Source: DATEJJ01 sp039649115 (GTDB taxonomy: Bacteria > Actinomycetota > Actinomycetes > Mycobacteriales > Micromonosporaceae). From it: a stretch of DNA of 26,498 bases. Shown one piece after another: positions 7,072 through 17,829 of the stretch. The position numbers and the translations under genes are program-made. Where the stretch lies: positions 1 to 26,498 of the forward strand of contig JBBWZQ010000001.1 in the NCBI GenBank assembly GCA_039649115.1. Reading direction: 5' to 3'. Under the pieces are notes generated by a model. It did no database searches. It was not told the origin of the DNA and was given only the letters and a program-made list of their open reading frames with translations. Position 1 is the first letter of the stretch. Every line of letters begins with the position of its first letter.

Positions 7072-7848
7072 ATGCGCTTCGGGATTCTCGGAGCACTCCG
7101 GATCCAGGGGCCTGAGGGCCTCATCACAGTTATCGGCGCGAAGCGGCGCATCCTCCTGACCGCCCTGCTGGCGAACGCCAACCGCGTGGTGCCGGTCGAC
7201 GAGGTGGTCGAGTGGCTCTGGGCGCGGTACCCGCCGCGCTCGGCCGCCGGCACCATCCAGGCCCACGTCTCGGCACTGCGCCACCTGCTCGAACCCCAGC
7301 TGCCGCGGTGGGGACGCTCCAGCCTGCTGGTGACCCAGCCCAGCGGGTACCTCATCCAGGTGGGCGTCGAGCAACTGGACGCGCTGGACTTCGAGGACCT
7401 GGTCGGGCGGGGCCGGGAGGCGATGCGGTACGGGCGCGCCGCCGAGGCCAGCCGGATGCTGCGCGAGGCGCTGGAGCTGTGGCGGGGCGAGCCGCTGGCC
7501 GAGGCGACCTCGGTGGCGGCCGCCCAGGCGGAGGTCGCCCGGCTGGAGGAGCTGCGGCTGGCCGCCATCATGCTGCGTACCGAGGCCGAACTCGCCCTCG
7601 GCCACCAGCTGGAGCTGGTACCGGAGCTGGCCCGGCTGGTGCTCGTGTACCCGCTGCACGAGCCGTTCTACGCCCAGCTCATGGCGGCGCTGGCGGCCAG
7701 CGGCCGGCGGGCCGACGCGTTGCGCGTGTACGCGCGGGCGCGCGAGGTGCTGGCACGGGAGCTGGCCGTCGAGCCCGGTCCGGAGCTGCGCCGGGTCCGG
7801 GCCGAGATCCTCACCGACGGCGACAGCCGCCTCGACACGGTGGCCTGA
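7072..7848 (+). CDS. SARP-family transcriptional regulator (winged helix plus BTAD)
   Basis: The protein is 258 aa, typical of a small SARP. It begins MRFGILGALRIQGPEG and has an OmpR-like winged-helix DNA-binding domain at residues 1-95 (AKRRILLTALLANANRVV, WARYPPRSAAGTIQAHVSALR). The bacterial transcriptional activation domain is at about 100-245 (EALELWRGEPLAE, LVYPLHEPFYAQLMAAL, LAVEPGPELRRVR). SARPs usually activate secondary-metabolite clusters by recruiting RNA polymerase at heptamer repeats. No biosynthetic genes lie in the window, so its target may be the divergent membrane protein, itself or a distant cluster. The start is the first ATG that gives the canonical N-terminus. Candidate binding repeats lie at 6869-6919. 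It has no C-terminal NB-ARC or TPR extension. Confidence 0.9.
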   Translation: MRFGILGALRIQGPEGLITVIGAKRRILLTALLANANRVVPVDEVVEWLWARYPPRSAAGTIQAHVSALRHLLEPQLPRWGRSSLLVTQPSGYLIQVGVEQLDALDFEDLVGRGREAMRYGRAAEASRMLREALELWRGEPLAEATSVAAAQAEVARLEELRLAAIMLRTEAELALGHQLELVPELARLVLVYPLHEPFYAQLMAALAASGRRADALRVYARAREVLARELAVEPGPELRRVRAEILTDGDSRLDTVA

Positions 7849-7850
7849 CA

Positions 7851-7904
7851 CCGTTCTGGAGAACGGGAACGCCGGCCGCCCCTCGAGGTGCGGGACGGCC
7901 GGCG
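7851..7904. terminator. Two hairpins in the convergent gap, probable bidirectional terminator
   Basis: CCGTTCT-GG-AGAACGG at 7851-7866 is a perfect 7-bp stem two bases after the SARP stop. CGCCGGCCG at 7870-7878 pairs perfectly with CGGCCGGCG at 7896-7904. Both lie in the 67-bp gap between the SARP gene and the end of the convergent hydrolase gene. No T-run follows, which is common in GC-rich actinobacteria. Confidence 0.65.
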
Positions 7905-7915
7905 GTCGGGCGTTG

Positions 7916-9535
7916 CTATCCGTGCGGCAGCAGCGGCAGCGGCCGGTGCGCGGGGACCTTCGCGATCTGCGGCGCGAGGGTCCCGGCTGCGTTGGCTGAC
8001 GCGCTGGCCGCGGCGCCGTCGGGCACCGGTTGCGGCAGCGGGTCACACAGCGTGTCCGCGCGGTTGCCGGGCTTGCGCGCCGGCAGCTTCCCGGTCGCCA
8101 GGTAGTCGGCGATCTGGTTGTCGACGCAGGCGTTGCCGTACAGGGTGCCGGCGTGCGTGGTGCCGCCCGGCTCGGCGATCAGGCTGGAGTTCGGGAACAG
8201 CCGGCGCACTTCGAGGCTGCCCTCGTACGGCGTGGCCGCGTCCAGCGTCTCGTCGATCAGCAGCGCGCTGGCCACCCGGCTACCGTTGATCTTCAACGGC
8301 TGGTGCGCCGGTGCCGGCCAGTACAGGCACGACGCGTTGTACCACGCGTTGCCCCACGTCTCGAACGGCGCGATCCGGTAGGTGTTCCAGTTGTCCCGGC
8401 GCCACTGCGCCCAGCTCGTGGGCCACTGCACGTCGGTGCACTGGACCGCGTTGTACACGGCGAACCCGTTGTCGTCACCGGGCGAGTCGCCGCTCTGGTA
8501 CCAGTCCACCACCCCGGTGGCGTCGCCGTTGTTCACCCAGCCGGCGAACGCGTCGGCCAGGCTCAGCCAGACGATCTGGTAGTAGCCGGCGTAGAGGAAC
8601 ACGTCGTTCCACTCGTCCGGCCCGACCACCCCGCCGGCCGGGTGCTTGCGCAGCTTGGCCTGGGTGCTGTACCAGAGCCGCTCCACCGCACGCTCGCTCG
8701 TGCCGAGGTGGTACACGCTGTCGTACTTCGCCAGCCAGCCGAACCAGATCTTGATGTTCCGCTCGAACGCCACGTCCTGGTTGAGGTTGGCCTGGTACCA
8801 CACCCGGCGCGGGTCCACATTGGAGTCCAGCACCATGCGGCGTACCCGCTGCGGGAACATCGTCGAGTAGACCTGGCCCAGGTAGGTGCCGTAGGAGAAG
8901 CCGAAGTAGTTGATCTGCCGCTGGCCCAGCGCCTCCCGGATGCGGTCCACGTCCTTGGCCACCTCGATGGTGGTCATGTGGCGCAGGATCGCCCCGTTGC
9001 GGGTGCCGCACGCCGCGGCGTAGGACTGGGACCGGGCCAGCCAGGTGCGCTCCAGCATCCGCGTCACCGGGACGTAGTCCGGCCGGTTCGGGCTGAAGTA
9101 GTCGGGCAGGCAGGTCAGCGACGGGATCGAGGAGCCGACCCCGCGCGGGTCGAAGCCGATCCAGTCGTACGGGTCCCCGGCGTGGTTGGGCACGAACTGG
9201 CCGAGCGTGGACAGGGTCAGTCCGGAACCGCCCGGCCCGCCGGGATTGGTGATCATGACGCCCTGGTACTGCGAGTCGGGTGTCGTGTGCTTGACCATCG
9301 ACACCGCGAGCTGGATCTGGGCACCGTGCGGCTGGTTGTAGTCCAGCGGTACGGACAGCATCCCGCAGACCCCACCCGCCGCTACCAGGCCCGCGTCCGT
9401 GCAGGGACCCCAGGCGATCGCGGGGGCCGCCTGCCGGGTGGGCGCCGCCGGCGCCCCGGGCGCCGCGTGGGCGCTCGACCCGATACCGGCCAGCAGTAAG
9501 GCGATGGCGCTGCCGATGATGACGGTCTTTCTCAT
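7916..9535 (-). CDS. Secreted alpha/beta hydrolase, tripeptidyl aminopeptidase-like (S33)
   Basis: The protein is 539 aa. Residues 1-29 are a signal peptide (MRKTVIIGSAIALLLAGIG, cleavage near AHA-AP). The mature part starts IAWGPC and shows NPGGPGGSG (oxyanion-hole region), GFDPRGVG, the nucleophile elbow GFSYG with S214, then D432 in LDAATP and H461 in GTTHAGT. These form the Ser-Asp-His triad. Segment order and the C-terminal TAP-like domain match the Streptomyces tripeptidyl aminopeptidase/SlpD-E group, which trims N-terminal peptides outside the cell. The ATG at 9535 follows GAGGGGACC at good spacing, and a 6-bp hairpin lies just upstream. It is downstream of coxE on the same strand, 125 bp away, so it is probably a separate unit. 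Exact substrate unknown. Confidence 0.93.
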   Translation of the reverse strand: MRKTVIIGSAIALLLAGIGSSAHAAPGAPAAPTRQAAPAIAWGPCTDAGLVAAGGVCGMLSVPLDYNQPHGAQIQLAVSMVKHTTPDSQYQGVMITNPGGPGGSGLTLSTLGQFVPNHAGDPYDWIGFDPRGVGSSIPSLTCLPDYFSPNRPDYVPVTRMLERTWLARSQSYAAACGTRNGAILRHMTTIEVAKDVDRIREALGQRQINYFGFSYGTYLGQVYSTMFPQRVRRMVLDSNVDPRRVWYQANLNQDVAFERNIKIWFGWLAKYDSVYHLGTSERAVERLWYSTQAKLRKHPAGGVVGPDEWNDVFLYAGYYQIVWLSLADAFAGWVNNGDATGVVDWYQSGDSPGDDNGFAVYNAVQCTDVQWPTSWAQWRRDNWNTYRIAPFETWGNAWYNASCLYWPAPAHQPLKINGSRVASALLIDETLDAATPYEGSLEVRRLFPNSSLIAEPGGTTHAGTLYGNACVDNQIADYLATGKLPARKPGNRADTLCDPLPQPVPDGAAASASANAAGTLAPQIAKVPAHRPLPLLPHG

Positions 9536-9548
9536 CCGGTCCCCTCTC

Positions 9549-9565
9549 GTCGGGCGACACCCGAC
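9549..9565 (-). promoter_or_regulatory. Small hairpin in the hydrolase leader
   Basis: GTCGGG-N5-CCCGAC is a perfect 6-bp stem just upstream of the Shine-Dalgarno region of the hydrolase gene. It may influence translation. It is short, so chance is possible in GC-rich DNA. Confidence 0.3.
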
Positions 9566-9613
9566 AGACGGTGAAATCACTCGGACACGTTGCGCGCCAT
9601 CTTAAGCAGGTCA

Positions 9614-9637
9614 GCGGCCGGCGGGCGCCCCGGCCGC
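9614..9637 (-). terminator. GC-rich hairpin after coxE, possible end of the cox transcript
   Basis: GCGGCCGG (9614-9621) and CCGGCCGC (9630-9637) form a perfect 8-bp stem with an 8-nt loop, 24 bases past the coxE stop and before the hydrolase leader. No T-run follows on the minus strand. Confidence 0.5.
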
Positions 9638-9660
9638 GCAGCTTGTCGCGGCGGCTGCGG

Positions 9661-10927
9661 TCAGCGGCCCTTCCGGCGATGGCCCTGTCGGTGTGCCCGG
9701 CCGGTGCGGGTGCGGACCGGATCGGCCAGCGCGGCCACCAGGTCGGGGACGGCGGCAAGGCTGTGCGCGCTGACCACCGCGTCGCAGTGCGGCAGCGCGG
9801 CCGCCATGCCACCCACCAGCGGGCGGTACCGGGCACTCGCGGTGCGCGGGTTCGCCCAGACGATCCGGTACGCGAGGAGCGACAGGCGCGCCATCTCCCG
9901 GCCCAGCAGCGCGGCGTCCCCGGTCTCCCAGCCGTCGGAGATGATCAGTACGATCGCGCCGCGCGCCATGCCCCGCCGCCCGTACCGGTCGGTGAAGTCC
10001 TTGAGCGCCGCGCCGATGCGGGTACCGCCGGACCAGTCCGGTGCGGTCCGCCCCGCCCTGGCGAGCGCGGCGGTCGGCCGGGCGTGACTCAGCACCCGGG
10101 TCAGCCGGGTCAGCTGCGTGGCGAACGTGAACACCTCGGCCCGGGTACCGCCGGCCGCGCAGTACAGCAGCTGGAGCATGGCCCGCGCGTACGGCTCCAT
10201 CGACCCCGAGATGTCGCAGAGCACCACCAGCCGGCGTGGCTTGTCCCGGGCAAGCCGCTTCGCCAGGCGCAGCGGGTCGCCGCCGGTACGGTGGGCCCGG
10301 CGCAGCGTGGTGCGCAGGTCCACCCGCCGCCCGTACCCGACCGGCCGGGTGCGCCGCGACCGGCGCGGCGGGGTGGCCAGCCGCAGCTGGCTCATGGCGC
10401 GGGCCAGGTCCAGCAACTCCTCCGGGCTGCACCCGGCGAAGTCCCGGGTGGACAGCCGGTCCTGCGCGCTGGCCGCGGACGGCACCTCGACCGACCGGTC
10501 GGCCCGGTCCCGTCCGCCCCGCGCCGTCGGCAGCCCGGACCCGGCCCGCCCCGGCCGGCTCGGTGCGGCCGGACCCCGCTCGCCGGCCGGCGGGCGAGGG
10601 GCGGCGGGCGGCAGGGCCGGCGCGTTCGGGTCGCCGCGCTCGGCGATGTCCTCGACGCCGCCGAAGACCGCGTCGAAGACCCGGTCCAGCAGCTCCGCCT
10701 GGCCCGGGTCGCCGGCCAGCGTGGCCCGCGCGCACCAGCGCAGCTGGGCGTTGGTGGCCGGCCGGGCCAGGGTGACCGCACGCGCGAACCGCTCGCACCG
10801 GTCCGGGCCGACCGGCAGGCCGGCGTCGCGCAGCAGCGCCCCGAACCGGGCCACAACCTCGGCAAGGTCAGCGCCGCCCTCAGCCGTGCTCGCCTCCGCC
10901 AAAGGGCGGCTCCGGCTGCGTTCCCGG

Positions 10928-10935
<8 letters not shown>
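9661..10935 (-). CDS. coxE: CoxE-type VWA-domain protein, CO dehydrogenase maturation
   Basis: The protein is 424 aa. A helical N-terminal part (LRDAGLPVGPDRCERFARAV and VFDAVFGG) is followed by a Pro/Arg-rich low-complexity linker. The von Willebrand A domain starts at about residue 230: LVVLCDISGSME (the DxSxS metal-ion-dependent adhesion site), then TRIGAAL and IVLIISDGWETGD supplying the other metal ligands. CoxE works with the MoxR-type ATPase CoxD in maturation of the Mo-Cu site of CO dehydrogenase (known from Oligotropha). The ATG at 10935 overlaps the coxD stop by eight bases, supporting coupling. The first about 20 codons are encoded by a repeat-like sequence (10886-10923), so the true start could lie further in. 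It is the last gene of the operon. Confidence 0.88.
10886..10923. repeat. Copy 2 of a 38-bp interspersed repeat
   Basis: Matches 5847-5884 at 31 of 38 bases in the same orientation. It covers codons near the 5' end of coxE and contains the local stem CCGCC-AAAG-GGCGG. Possibly a REP-like element that has entered the coding start. Confidence 0.4.
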
Positions 10936-11802
<867 letters not shown>

Positions 11803-11806
<4 letters not shown>

Positions 11807-12696
11807 GCGTAGCGCTCGGGACTGTCGGCGAACGCGTCCCGGCACCCGGAGCCGCAGAAGTACCAGGTCTTCCCGGCGTGCTCGTGCTGCAGGGCGGTGG
11901 GCGTGACGGCCACCGCCATGCCACAGACCGGGTCGACCGCGCTGCCCACCGCGGGTCCCGCCGGCGCCACCGCGACCGGCGCCTTCGGCCGGCTGGCCAC
12001 GATCTCGGCCAGGATGGACAGCGCCACCTCGGGTGCGGTACGCGCACCGATGTCCAGCCCGGCCGGCGAGTGCACCCGGGCCCGCTCCGGCCCGCCGATG
12101 TCCAACGTGGACAGTACCGACGCACCCCGGCGCCGGCTGGCCACCAGCGCGACGTACGGCACGCCGGAGTCCAGCGCCGCCCGCAGTACCGGCTCTTCGT
12201 CCCGGCCGTGCGAGGCGACCACCACCGCGCAGGCGTCCGGCCGGACCTCGCGATCCAGCCCGGTCACCACGTCATATCCGAGGGCGCCGCCGAGCCGGGC
12301 CAGCGCCTGGGCCACCGGCGCGTCCCCGAACACGTGCACCAGCGGCGGCGGCAGCATCGCCTCCAGGAAGATCTCCAGGGTGCCGCCGGACAGGCACGGG
12401 TTGGCGACGGTGACCAGCCCCTCGGCGGCCCCGTCGTCGAGGATCTCGCCGGAGGGCGTGATGCGCAGCAGCGTGGACTCGCCGGTCGACAGCAGCCGCA
12501 GCCCCTGCAGCCGCACGGTGGACTCGGCGCAGGAACCGCCGACGAACCCGTCCACCGTGCCGTCGGCGAGCACCAGCGCGCTGTCCCCGGCCTTGGCACT
12601 GGTCGGCCGCTGCGCCCGCACCACCGTGGCGAGGACGAACGGCGTCCGCTCGGTCCGCAACCGCTGCACCCGCCCCAACAACTCACTCGTGGTCAC
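11803..12696 (-). CDS. coxF: XdhC/CoxI-family maturation protein fused to a YHS domain
   Basis: The protein is 297 aa. The N-terminal XdhC_CoxI domain has FVLATVVRAQRPTSAKAGD and the signature FVGGSCAE at residues 52-58. The Rossmann-like C-terminal XdhC domain follows (VHVFGDAPVAQALARLG, VASRRRGASVL, SPAGLDIGARTAPEVALSI). After an Ala/Pro-rich linker, residues 254-297 form a YHS/TRASH-type metal-binding domain: VDPVCGMAV, then WYFCGSGCRDAF, with C258, C281 and C285. XdhC proteins bind and protect the molybdenum cofactor for sulfuration; CoxF is tied to assembly of the Cu-S-Mo site. The YHS tail may carry a metal, plausibly copper (inference). GGGAGG lies at good spacing before the GTG at 12696. 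It overlaps coxD by GTGA. The symbol is by position and family. Confidence 0.9.
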
Positions 12697-12729
12697 CCGA
12701 CCTCCCGCACCCGTCGGCCGTGCGCAACT

Positions 12730-12778
12730 TCATTGACGTTGCGGTGTTGGCAGGGGCCGGACACCGCAACGTCAATGA
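12730..12778 (-). repeat. 18-bp perfect inverted repeat between coxL and coxF
   Basis: TCATTGACGTTGCGGTGT (12730-12747) is the exact reverse complement of 12761-12778, with a 13-nt loop. It lies in the only sizeable gap (100 bp) inside the cox operon, 19 bases after the coxL stop and about 34 before the coxF start. In RNA it would be a very stable hairpin. There is no T-run. Likely roles are 3'-end protection of the coxMSL message, partial termination that lowers expression of maturation genes, or a protein-binding site. Confidence 0.85.
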
Positions 12779-12796
12779 CGCGTGGATCTTGGACCG

Positions 12797-15210
<2,414 letters not shown>

Positions 15211-15214
<4 letters not shown>

Positions 15215-15291
15215 GCCGCCACCTCACTCGCACAGCTCGCGAGGCGCCGGCCTGACTTGCTTGCTGTGCCCTCGCGCAAGCGCTCGGTCAT
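15211..15291 (-). CDS. 26-codon ORF bridging coxS and coxL
   Basis: The reading frame starts with an ATG overlapping the coxS stop (ATGA, 15288-15291) and ends with a TGA overlapping the coxL start (ATGA, 15211-15214). It would encode MTERLREGTASKSGRR followed by LASCASEVAA. This geometry would let ribosomes pass from coxS to coxL by two termination-reinitiation steps. No family is recognised, and the peptide may have no function of its own. The DNA contains two interleaved inverted repeats, described separately. Coding is uncertain. Confidence 0.4.
15230..15275 (-). repeat. Interleaved inverted repeats with pseudoknot-like order at the coxS-coxL junction
   Basis: GCACAGC (15230-15236) is complementary to GCTGTGC (15263-15269), and GCGAGG (15239-15244) to CCTCGC (15270-15275). 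The order a-b-a'-b' permits a pseudoknot or two mutually alternative folds in the RNA, about 15 bases upstream of the coxL start. Confidence 0.5.
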
Positions 15292-15773
15292 GATGCGCTC
15301 ACCTCCTCGGTAACGGCGGAGTGCGCGGCCGCCCACTGGATGGACCGCACGATGTTCTCGTAGCCGGTGCAGCGGCAGGACTGCCCGGAGATGGCCTCCC
15401 GGATCTCCGCCTCCGACGGGTCCGGGTTGCGGTCCAGCAGCCAGCGCCCGGTGAGCATCATGCCGGGGGTGCAGAAGCCGCACTGCAGCCCGTGGCACTC
15501 GACGAAGCCCTGCTGCACCGGGTCCAGCACGCCGTCGCGCTCCAGCCCCTCGACCGTGCGGACGTCGCGGCCGTGGGCCATGACCGCCAGGACAGTGCAG
15601 GACTTCACGGGTACGCCGTCCAGGTGCACCGTGCACACGCCACAGTTGGACGTGTCGCAGCCCCAGTGCGTGCCGGTCAGCCCGAGATCGTCGCGCAGGA
15701 AGTGGACCAGCAGCAACCGGGTGTCCACCTCCCGGGTGTACTCCTGGCCGTTGACCGTTACCGAGATCTGCAC
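15288..15773 (-). CDS. coxS: CO dehydrogenase small (iron-sulfur) subunit
   Basis: The protein is 161 aa, the standard length. The N-terminal plant-type ferredoxin domain binds one 2Fe-2S cluster through C39, C44, C47 and C59 (GCDTSNCGVC). The C-terminal helical domain binds the second through C98, C101, C133 and C135 (GLQCGFCTPGM, then SCRCTGY). It relays electrons from the molybdenum site of CoxL to the FAD of CoxM. The start is GTG 15773, one base after the coxM stop. GGAGG overlaps the end of coxM at proper spacing, so translation is probably coupled. All eight cluster cysteines are present. Confidence 0.97.
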   Translation of the reverse strand: MQISVTVNGQEYTREVDTRLLLVHFLRDDLGLTGTHWGCDTSNCGVCTVHLDGVPVKSCTVLAVMAHGRDVRTVEGLERDGVLDPVQQGFVECHGLQCGFCTPGMMLTGRWLLDRNPDPSEAEIREAISGQSCRCTGYENIVRSIQWAAAHSAVTEEVSAS

Positions 15774-15774
15774 G

Positions 15775-16650
15775 TCATGCCTCCAGTCCGTGGGCTCGTG
15801 CCGCGGCCCGGCGCAGCGCGCGCGTGGTCAGCTCGCCGGCCAGGTGCCGCTTGTAGTCGACCGGGCCGCGCTGGTCCGCGGCCGGTTCGCAGTGCGCCGC
15901 GGCGATCCGGCCGGCCTCGGCGAAACTGTCCTCGGTGGCCGGCGCGCCGCGCAGGAACTGCTCGGCCTCGGCCGCGTGGAAGTGCGCCGCGCCGACCGCG
16001 GTGAGCCCGATCCCGGCGTCGGTCACCGTGTCACCGGACAGCCACAGCGCCGCGCCCGCGGCGGCCACCGCCCAGTCGCCCACCCGGCGCTCCACCTTCT
16101 GGTACGCCGAGCCACCGCCCGGGCGCACCGGTACCCGCACCTCGAGCAGCAGCTCGCCGGGCTGCACCACGGTCTCGTACGGGCCGACGTGGAACTCGCG
16201 CACCGGTACCGACCGGACGCCGGACGGGCCCTGGATCACCGCGGTCGCGCTGACCGCCGCGAACGCCGCGGACAGGTCCTCCGACGGATCGGCCTGGCAC
16301 AGCGAGCCGCCGACCGTGCCGCGGTTGCGCACGATCGGGTCGGCGATCACCCGCTCGGCGTCGGTGAAGATCGGGTAGTGCTCGGCCACGACCGGCGAGG
16401 CGAGCAGGTCGGCGTGCCGGGTCATCGCGCCGATGCGCAACTCGTCGCCGGCGAGCCGCAGGTAGGACAGTTCGGTCAGGTCGTTGATGTCGATCAGTGC
16501 CTCGGGTCGGGCCAGGCGCAGCTTCATCATCGGGATCAGGCTGTGCCCGCCGGCCACCACCTTGGCCTCGTCACCCCACCGGGCCAGCAGCGCGAGCGCA
16601 TGCTCGACGCTGGTCGCCCGTTCATACTCGAAGTGCGCCGGTACCTGCAT
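15775..16650 (-). CDS. coxM: CO dehydrogenase medium (FAD) subunit
   Basis: The protein is 291 aa, typical of CoxM. It begins MQVPAHFEYERATSVEHAL and has the two FAD-pyrophosphate motifs AGGHSLIP (residues 33-40) and TVGGSLCQADPSEDL (from 112). The C-terminal CO dehydrogenase flavoprotein domain ends near 280. The subunit accepts electrons from CoxS and hands them to the quinone pool or another carrier at the membrane. The ATG at 16650 is preceded by GGGAGG with a five-base gap. It is the first gene of the coxMSLFDE operon, divergent from the LysR gene, with 163 bp of shared control region. All motifs are intact. Confidence 0.96.
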   Translation of the reverse strand: MQVPAHFEYERATSVEHALALLARWGDEAKVVAGGHSLIPMMKLRLARPEALIDINDLTELSYLRLAGDELRIGAMTRHADLLASPVVAEHYPIFTDAERVIADPIVRNRGTVGGSLCQADPSEDLSAAFAAVSATAVIQGPSGVRSVPVREFHVGPYETVVQPGELLLEVRVPVRPGGGSAYQKVERRVGDWAVAAAGAALWLSGDTVTDAGIGLTAVGAAHFHAAEAEQFLRGAPATEDSFAEAGRIAAAHCEPAADQRGPVDYKRHLAGELTTRALRRAAARAHGLEA

Positions 16651-16743
16651 GAACGCCTCCCAGCAATGCGCGGCCAGCAGGCGCTGGACCGCGTCGGCCT
16701 GGCGCCATCCTGCGCGGCAATCCGGCCCTCATCAACACGCCGA

Positions 16744-16757
16744 TAACCATTCGGTTA
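16744..16757. promoter_or_regulatory. Palindromic candidate operator between coxM and the LysR gene
   Basis: TAACC-ATTC-GGTTA is a perfect 5-bp-arm palindrome in the 163-bp divergent region, 94 bp from the coxM start and 57 bp from the LysR start. LysR-type regulators bind T-N11-A-like palindromes in such positions. Here the outer T and A are 12 apart, so the fit is approximate. Inferred. Confidence 0.45.
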
Positions 16758-16813
16758 GGCGCGCCGGCCAGGCGGCTTTGGCAGCGGCGGGTGTCGAGTG
16801 AGATTGTTTCGTT

Positions 16814-17761
16814 ATGACGCTCACGCAGCTCGGCGCGTTCGTGCTGGTGGCGCGGCTCGGCTCGGTGCGAGCCGCCGCCGACATGCTGGGGGTGAGCGAG
16901 CCGGCGGTGTCCCGGGCGCTGGCCGCGTTGCGCCAGCACATGGGCGACCAGCTCGTGGTGCGCGGCTCCGACGGGATGGCGCTGACCGAAGGGGGCAGCC
17001 GGCTGTTCGGCATCGCCTCGCAGATGGTGGCGCTGGGTGCCGAGGCCGAGGCGGCGGTACGCGCCGGCCAGGGCGCGCCGGCCCGGCTGCGGCTGCTGGT
17101 CAGCGCCACGATCGCCGAGTTCATCGCGACTCCGCTGGTCGAGGCGTTCAGCCGGCGTTGGTCCGGGGTGTTCGAGACCTCGTTCGGGGTGGCCACCGCC
17201 GCGGAGATGCGGGTGCTGCTGCCCGACCGGCTGGCCGACGTCGCGCTCGGCCCGGACCTGGGCGGCGACCCGAGCCTGGGGCTGGTCTCGGAGCCGGTGC
17301 TGCGGTACCGGATGGTGGTGGTGGGCGCGCCGCGGCTGCGGCCCGCCGGCAGCCCGAGCCGGTGGCAGTGGCTGGTCGACCCGTCCGGTACCGACCCGGA
17401 CAGCGACACCGGCCGGCTGCTGCGCGAGTTCCGGGTACCCGAAACGCACATCCGGGTCTTCCCCAACCAGACCGCGGCGTGGGCCGCGGCGGCCGACGGC
17501 TCGGGCGTCGCCCCCGCGGTCTTCAGCCTGGTCAGCAGGGAGCTGCGGCGCGGTGAACTGTCCATCGTGGACACTCCCGGGACGCCGGTCAACGGTTGCT
17601 GGCAGGTGACCACGCTGCGCCCGGACCGCCGGTCGGAACCGGCCGGGCGGATGCGCAACTTCCTCGCGACGCCCGACGCGATGCAGCTGATGTGCTCGCC
17701 GGGCGCGGGGGTGCCGCCGTCCCGGTTCCGGCCGCCGGTCTACGTGACGATCTGGAGTTGA
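16814..17761 (+). CDS. LysR-type regulator, likely controlling the cox operon
   Basis: The protein is 315 aa, standard LTTR length. Residues 1-60 are the winged helix-turn-helix: TLTQLGAFVLVARLGSVRAAADMLGVSEPAVSRAL, with the typical AVSRAL recognition helix (shown here as adjoining pieces, residues 2-36). Residues about 90-300 form the substrate-binding domain, which begins LRLLVSATIAEF. It is divergent from coxM, the same arrangement as the LysR protein CutR and the CO dehydrogenase genes of Mycobacterium sp. JC1, where CutR is an activator. That role is inferred here. The ATG at 16814 has only weak upstream Shine-Dalgarno sequence (GAGTGAGA). The first codons fit the family well. Confidence 0.92.
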   Translation: MTLTQLGAFVLVARLGSVRAAADMLGVSEPAVSRALAALRQHMGDQLVVRGSDGMALTEGGSRLFGIASQMVALGAEAEAAVRAGQGAPARLRLLVSATIAEFIATPLVEAFSRRWSGVFETSFGVATAAEMRVLLPDRLADVALGPDLGGDPSLGLVSEPVLRYRMVVVGAPRLRPAGSPSRWQWLVDPSGTDPDSDTGRLLREFRVPETHIRVFPNQTAAWAAAADGSGVAPAVFSLVSRELRRGELSIVDTPGTPVNGCWQVTTLRPDRRSEPAGRMRNFLATPDAMQLMCSPGAGVPPSRFRPPVYVTIWS

Positions 17762-17811
17762 CAGCGGGGGCGGCCGTCCGGTGGAGGGGGCAGCCCGGTG
17801 CGCCGTCCCGC

Positions 17812-17829
17812 GGGGTGTCCGGACACCCC
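17812..17829. terminator. Perfect 18-bp palindrome downstream of the LysR gene
   Basis: GGGGTGTCCGGACACCCC is its own reverse complement. It lies 50 bp after the LysR stop and about 170 bp before the DUF4397 gene. It could terminate the LysR transcript or act as a dimer-binding operator for the downstream operon. No T-run follows directly. Confidence 0.55.

Noticed and set aside
8030..9499. Plus-strand open frame antisense to the secreted hydrolase
   Set aside because: No motif and biased composition. The hydrolase has a signal peptide and full catalytic triad.
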